Positions 60,727 through 64,000 of a stretch of DNA of 64,000 bases are shown here, piece after piece; position 1 is the first letter of the stretch; the number at the start of each line of letters is the position of its first letter. The notes under the pieces are model-generated. The model saw only the letters and a list, made by a program, of their open reading frames with translations. It did not search any database and was not told where the DNA came from. Position numbers and translations under genes: made by a program. The stretch spans positions 62,001-126,000 of the forward strand of contig NZ_BACI01000072.1 of NCBI RefSeq assembly GCF_000225505.1, read 5' to 3'. The DNA comes from Gordonia alkanivorans NBRC 16433 (GTDB lineage Bacteria; Actinomycetota; Actinomycetes; Mycobacteriales; Mycobacteriaceae).

Positions 60727-61749
60727 GTGCAGAGCAGGGGTAACGGGGTCACGGATGTACGTGTTCGTCGTATGCGGGGACGCCGGCCGGTCTGGGCAGC
60801 GGTCCTCGGCGTGGTCGTCGTCGCGGCGTCGGCAGCGTGTTCCGGCGACGAGCCGCTGACCACTCCCGACGGCTCCACCATCTCGACCACTGTCACCCGC
60901 GTCGCGGAGGTCAACATCGTCTCCGCCGACCGTGACTTCTCGAAGACCTGCCTCGCGCCCACCCCGGCCGACGACGCCGCCACCGATCCCACCCGCATCG
61001 TCGTGACCGATCCGGCGCTCCTGGACGCCCTGTGTGCACTCGGCATCGGCGACAAGGTGACGGCCGTGACCGCTGCCCCTGGTTCGGTGCCCGCCTATCT
61101 CGGACCCCGACTGTCGTCGGTGCCGGCGATCGGGACCGCGCCCGACGCCGCAGCTGTGTCGCAGGCCGACGCCGACCTCGTCCTCCTCACTCCCGAGACC
61201 GCCGCGTCGTCGAAGCCCTTCGGCTCGGTGCGTTCGGCCACGATCCCCGCCGGCGACTGGCAGGAGCAGTTCCAGGCCGTCGCCGACGCCGTCGGCCGCA
61301 GCGAAGCCGGGCGGCAGCGTCTGGCCGAGTTCACGACCGAAGCCGCCAAGACCGGCAGGCGCATGGACGCCTCACATACGCAGGTGTCGCTGGTCCGGTT
61401 CGGCGAGGACTCGGAGACCATCGCCGGCATGGACACCTTCGCCGGCCAGGTCCTCGGTGAGATCGGCGTCCAGCGGCCCGGTCCGCAACGGGTCCCCGAT
61501 TCCTTCCCCGTCACCTCCGAGAACTTCCGTGAGGCCGAAGGCGACCTCATCTATGTGAGCTTTGAAGGTGAGAAGGGCCAGGAGCACGGCGAAGAGGTCC
61601 TGCTCAGCGACGAGTGGCTGGGTCTGGGTGCCTCGATGTGGAAGCGCGTGCTCGCCGTCGACGACGCCGTCTGGTACGACTCCTCCGGCCTCGCTGCCGC
61701 CTGGCTGGTCCTCAACGACGTCAAGGGTTCGCTCGACGGCAACTCCTGA
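60727..61749 (+). CDS. fecB: Substrate-binding lipoprotein, siderophore/iron type (FecB-like)
   Basis: 340 residues. A short N-terminus and hydrophobic stretch (AVLGVVVVAASAAC) end in a lipobox with Cys near residue 38, so it is anchored in the outer face of the membrane. The mature part is a type III periplasmic-binding fold with LLDALCALGIGDKVTAVTA and LVLLTPETAASSKPFG. Matches Rv3044 by position. No ABC permease is adjacent. Ligand is inferred from the family only. Confidence 0.86.
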   Translation: MQSRGNGVTDVRVRRMRGRRPVWAAVLGVVVVAASAACSGDEPLTTPDGSTISTTVTRVAEVNIVSADRDFSKTCLAPTPADDAATDPTRIVVTDPALLDALCALGIGDKVTAVTAAPGSVPAYLGPRLSSVPAIGTAPDAAAVSQADADLVLLTPETAASSKPFGSVRSATIPAGDWQEQFQAVADAVGRSEAGRQRLAEFTTEAAKTGRRMDASHTQVSLVRFGEDSETIAGMDTFAGQVLGEIGVQRPGPQRVPDSFPVTSENFREAEGDLIYVSFEGEKGQEHGEEVLLSDEWLGLGASMWKRVLAVDDAVWYDSSGLAAAWLVLNDVKGSLDGNS

Positions 61750-61827
61750 GCGGCCCCCGCGTCCACCGTTTGGATCAGGCCAGGTCAAACCCTCGCCCTG
61801 GACTCTCTGACGCATCACTGTTTGCGC

Positions 61828-62316
61828 ATGACTGTCACCGATCAGTACCTGGCCAACAACGCGGAGTACGCCAAGACCTTCAACGGTCCCCTGCCGCTGC
61901 CGCCGAGCAAGCACATCGCCATCGTCGCGTGCATGGACGCCCGCCTCGACGTCTACCGCGTCCTCGGCATCAACGAGGGCGAGGCCCACGTGATCCGCAA
62001 CGCCGGCGGCGTCGTCACCGCCGACGAGATCCGCTCCCTCGCCATCAGCCAGCGGCTGCTCGGCACCACCGAGATCGTCCTGATCCACCACACCGACTGC
62101 GGCATGCTCACCTTCACCGACGACGATTTCAAGCGCGACATCCAGACCGAGATCGGGCAGAAGCCGGAGTGGGCCGCCGAGGCGTTCAGCGACGTCGACG
62201 ACGACGTGCGGCAGTCGCTCAACCGCATCAAGAACAGTCCGTTCATCACCAAGACCAGCTCGCTGCGCGGGTTCGTGTTCGACGTCGCGACCGGCCTCCT
62301 CCGCGAGGTCTCCTGA
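61828..62316 (+). CDS. Beta-class carbonic anhydrase
   Basis: 162 residues, hydrates CO2. Zinc ligands Cys (VACMDARLDVYRVLG, with the Asp-Arg pair) and His-x2-Cys (LIHHTDCGML). The central VIRNAGGVVTADEIRSLAIS helix is typical. It resembles the smaller M. tuberculosis Rv1284-type enzyme. ATG at 61828; a hairpin follows the stop. Confidence 0.93.
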   Translation: MTVTDQYLANNAEYAKTFNGPLPLPPSKHIAIVACMDARLDVYRVLGINEGEAHVIRNAGGVVTADEIRSLAISQRLLGTTEIVLIHHTDCGMLTFTDDDFKRDIQTEIGQKPEWAAEAFSDVDDDVRQSLNRIKNSPFITKTSSLRGFVFDVATGLLREVS

Positions 62317-62335
62317 CTCATCTGACTCCAGACAG

Positions 62336-62375
62336 AACCGACCGGGTACGCGCGGTGCGGCGTACCCGGTCGGTT
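62336..62375. terminator. Terminator after the carbonic anhydrase gene
   Basis: Perfect 16-base arms (62336-62351 with 62360-62375), loop of eight, then TCGTCTCG on the + strand. It also faces the small gene at 62398-62556. Confidence 0.8.
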
Positions 62376-62397
62376 TCGTCTCGTCGGTCGCTTCTCG

Positions 62398-62556
62398 TCA
62401 GTCCGCGGTGTGGTCCGAGCGCTTCACCGCGTCGGGAGCGTTCTCCCGGGTCGCCATGCCGCCCTCACGTCCGTGGTCCTTGGGGCCGGGCGGGTCCTTG
62501 CGAACCTCGGCAGTGCCCTCGTCGTGTTCGGCCTGCTGGTCCTTCGACTGTCCCAT
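62398..62556 (-). CDS. Small hydrophilic protein, unknown function
   Basis: A 52-residue ORF on the minus strand, too short to stand out by length. It starts with ATG at 62556 preceded by GAGGAGG six bases upstream, the strongest ribosome site in the area. The protein begins MGQSKDQQAEHDEGTAEVRK and continues DPPGPKDHGREGG; it is highly charged, has no hydrophobic core, and looks disordered or stress-related. No homologue is recalled with certainty. The convergent hairpin downstream could serve as its terminator. Confidence 0.6.
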   Translation of the reverse strand: MGQSKDQQAEHDEGTAEVRKDPPGPKDHGREGGMATRENAPDAVKRSDHTAD

Positions 62557-62680
62557 CGGTGCCTCCTCGCACTCTCGTGCCGCGTTGAGCCTGCGGAATC
62601 GATCTTCTCCCTTACCCTCGTCGGACGATGTGGAAACCGGCAGTGTCGGGGGCCGTCGTTAGACTGGCGGGCGATCCTCG

Positions 62681-64000
62681 ATGCCATCAGAACCGCAGCT
62701 CAGTGGGCCGACTCCGCCGGACTCCGCCCCCTCGCCCTCAACCCACCGGCCCCGTTCCGTCGCGCCGCTCCACGTCCTGTGGCGGCCCGGTGTGGGGATG
62801 GCCGTGTGGATCGACGGCGAACCGGCAGACCTGCCCGAGCCGCTGCGCGACGCCCTGTCGGGCCGCCGGTTCCGCAGCGAGATCCCGATCGTCGGCGAGG
62901 GCAATCGCCGACGGTTCGTCCGGGCGGCGACGCTCGGCCTGACGTCGGCGGTGTCCCTGCTCGACGCGTCTCGGTCGGCGACGGTCACCGGCGATGTCCG
63001 GTGGTATCGCTACCTGCTCGACGGCGTACGTTCATTCGTCGCCGCCGGCTCGGTGGCGCCGTCGGCCGAGCAGGTCGCGGGCGAATGGCTGCTCCGCTGG
63101 GTCGTCATTCCGACGCCGACGTGGCGCAGCTGGCATGCCGTCGGCCTCGGCAGTGCGCCGGATGCGTTGCTGCACAACGGCTCCCACGCCTCGCTCGACG
63201 ACTTTCTCGCCGAGCTCGTCGATTACGAATGCCGCACGACGATCGCTCGTTCGATCCCCCGGCTCGGCGAACCGCGTCCGGCGTCGCCCGTCGTCCGCGC
63301 GCTGCTGCCCGGCACCGACGTCGGCCCGCCCTGCTCCCCCGAGCGTCTGGCGGCCGCTGTGGGGAGCTGGTCCCGGTGGAATGCCGGCGTGCCACGAGAC
63401 GACCAGTCACTGATCTTCCGTCTCCACGAACCCGAGTACGACGACCTGACCGAGAGCCATTGGGACGACGCGTGGGACGACGACACCTTCGACCTGCCCA
63501 CGCGCGACGAGGTCGCCGACGCCTCGCGCTGGCGACTCGAGGTCTGCCGGCGCAGCATCGACGGTCAGATCGAGCCGGTGGCACCCCACCGCCTCGACGC
63601 TCATGAACTCGACGAGCTGACCACAGCGCTGGCCACCGCGGTACGCGAGTTCCCCGAACTCGACCGGGCCGACCCGGACCGCGGCTCCCTCGACTTCCTG
63701 CTCCCCACCGACGTCGCCGCCGAACTGTTCGCTACCGGCGCCGCGGCACTGGGCGCGGCCGGGATTCCGGTGCTGCTCCCCCGCACCATCGCCGAGGTCC
63801 GGCCGAGTCTCACGCTGCGTGCCCTGCCACCACCCGGCGGCGGGGCGCCCGCAGCCATGGTCGGTCTCCGCGAGATCCGTGAGTTCGAATGGAGACTGGC
63901 ACTGGGTGATTCATCCGACGCCATCACCCTCACCGACGCCGATCTCGACGAATTGTCCGGCCAGAAGGGCGATCTGGTCCGGGTGCGTGGCGTGTGGGTC
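62681..64000 (+). CDS. SNF2-family helicase, N-terminal part (3' partial)
   Basis: The frame is open from ATG 62681 to the right edge (440 codons seen). It starts MPSEPQLSGPTPPDSAPSPS and has LHVLWRPGVGMAVWIDGEP, then a region matching the SNF2-helicase-associated domain near its visible end (ALGDSSDAITLTDADLDEL and GQKGDLVRVRGVWV). The ATPase motor would lie to the right, outside the window. Related to the HelZ-type DEAD/SNF2 proteins of actinobacteria. The function of the N-terminal region is not known. Confidence 0.82.
   Translation, partial: MPSEPQLSGPTPPDSAPSPSTHRPRSVAPLHVLWRPGVGMAVWIDGEPADLPEPLRDALSGRRFRSEIPIVGEGNRRRFVRAATLGLTSAVSLLDASRSATVTGDVRWYRYLLDGVRSFVAAGSVAPSAEQVAGEWLLRWVVIPTPTWRSWHAVGLGSAPDALLHNGSHASLDDFLAELVDYECRTTIARSIPRLGEPRPASPVVRALLPGTDVGPPCSPERLAAAVGSWSRWNAGVPRDDQSLIFRLHEPEYDDLTESHWDDAWDDDTFDLPTRDEVADASRWRLEVCRRSIDGQIEPVAPHRLDAHELDELTTALATAVREFPELDRADPDRGSLDFLLPTDVAAELFATGAAALGAAGIPVLLPRTIAEVRPSLTLRALPPPGGGAPAAMVGLREIREFEWRLALGDSSDAITLTDADLDELSGQKGDLVRVRGVWV

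Overview
This window is a chromosomal segment from a high-GC Gram-positive actinomycete of the mycolic-acid group (Mycobacteriales), most probably Gordonia or a close relative. The genus is inferred. The order assignment rests on gene order: from memory, most genes follow the Mycobacterium tuberculosis Rv2989-Rv3044 block (IclR regulator, PPOX protein, gltX, FAH protein, MFS, leuB, serA, ilvC-ilvN-ilvB, cfp6-like PH protein, doxX, lppZ, gatB, pfkA, gatA-gatC, ACT protein, ligA, mnmA, iscS, the acyltransferase pair, etfA-etfB, the glucan cluster, echA17-like, Nudix, ABC ATPase, serB2, ctaD, fecB). No phage, IS element, CRISPR array, rRNA or replication origin was seen. The content is core metabolism with a few accessory insertions.

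Left part (1-18.2 kb): an IclR regulator of the NdgR/LtbR type cut by the left edge; a PPOX-class flavoprotein; two identical tRNA-Glu genes and a tRNA-Gln beside gltX; a two-gene hydrolase/FAH operon; an MFS transporter; then amino-acid synthesis. serA-leuB overlap, and ilvB-ilvN-ilvC follow an unmistakable attenuator with a branched-chain leader peptide (13768-13983). A secreted trypsin-like protease sits between serA and ilvC. mgtE at 14629-15972 is split by an in-frame amber codon. ilvD (614 aa, corynebacterial type) closes the block.

Middle (18.2-42 kb): DoxX membrane protein, LppZ-like lipoprotein, gatB, a PspC protein, pfkA, a LuxR/histidine-kinase pair, a secreted phospholipase-A2-like protein coupled to a membrane alpha/beta hydrolase, gatC-gatA, an ACT protein, a macrodomain protein, ligA, a tandem MmcQ/YjbR duplication with one dead copy, a MetE-like protein, mnmA-iscS (tRNA thiolation), a DUF4334 protein, a GNAT/PlsC acyltransferase pair and etfB-etfA. 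With gltX, tRNA-Gln and gatCAB all present, most of the indirect Gln-tRNA route lies in the window.

Right part (42-64 kb): a methyltransferase, GH57 enzyme, GT4 glycosyltransferase and LbH acetyltransferase that match the mycobacterial methylglucose lipopolysaccharide cluster; a PQQ-propeller lipoprotein; an HTH-DUF3887 protein with an operator-like repeat around its promoter; a THUMP-like methyltransferase; an enoyl-CoA hydratase whose upstream motif resembles one at etfB; a LigD-type polymerase domain protein; Nudix and ABC proteins; a luciferase-like monooxygenase; the ctaD-serB-PTH2-cupin run; fecB; a beta-carbonic anhydrase; a 52-residue small protein; and the start of a SNF2-family helicase cut by the right edge. 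Many genes have a -10-like hexamer 6-7 nt before the start codon, which suggests leaderless transcripts and helped choose starts. Several intergenic spaces carry perfect long hairpins that act as likely terminators.
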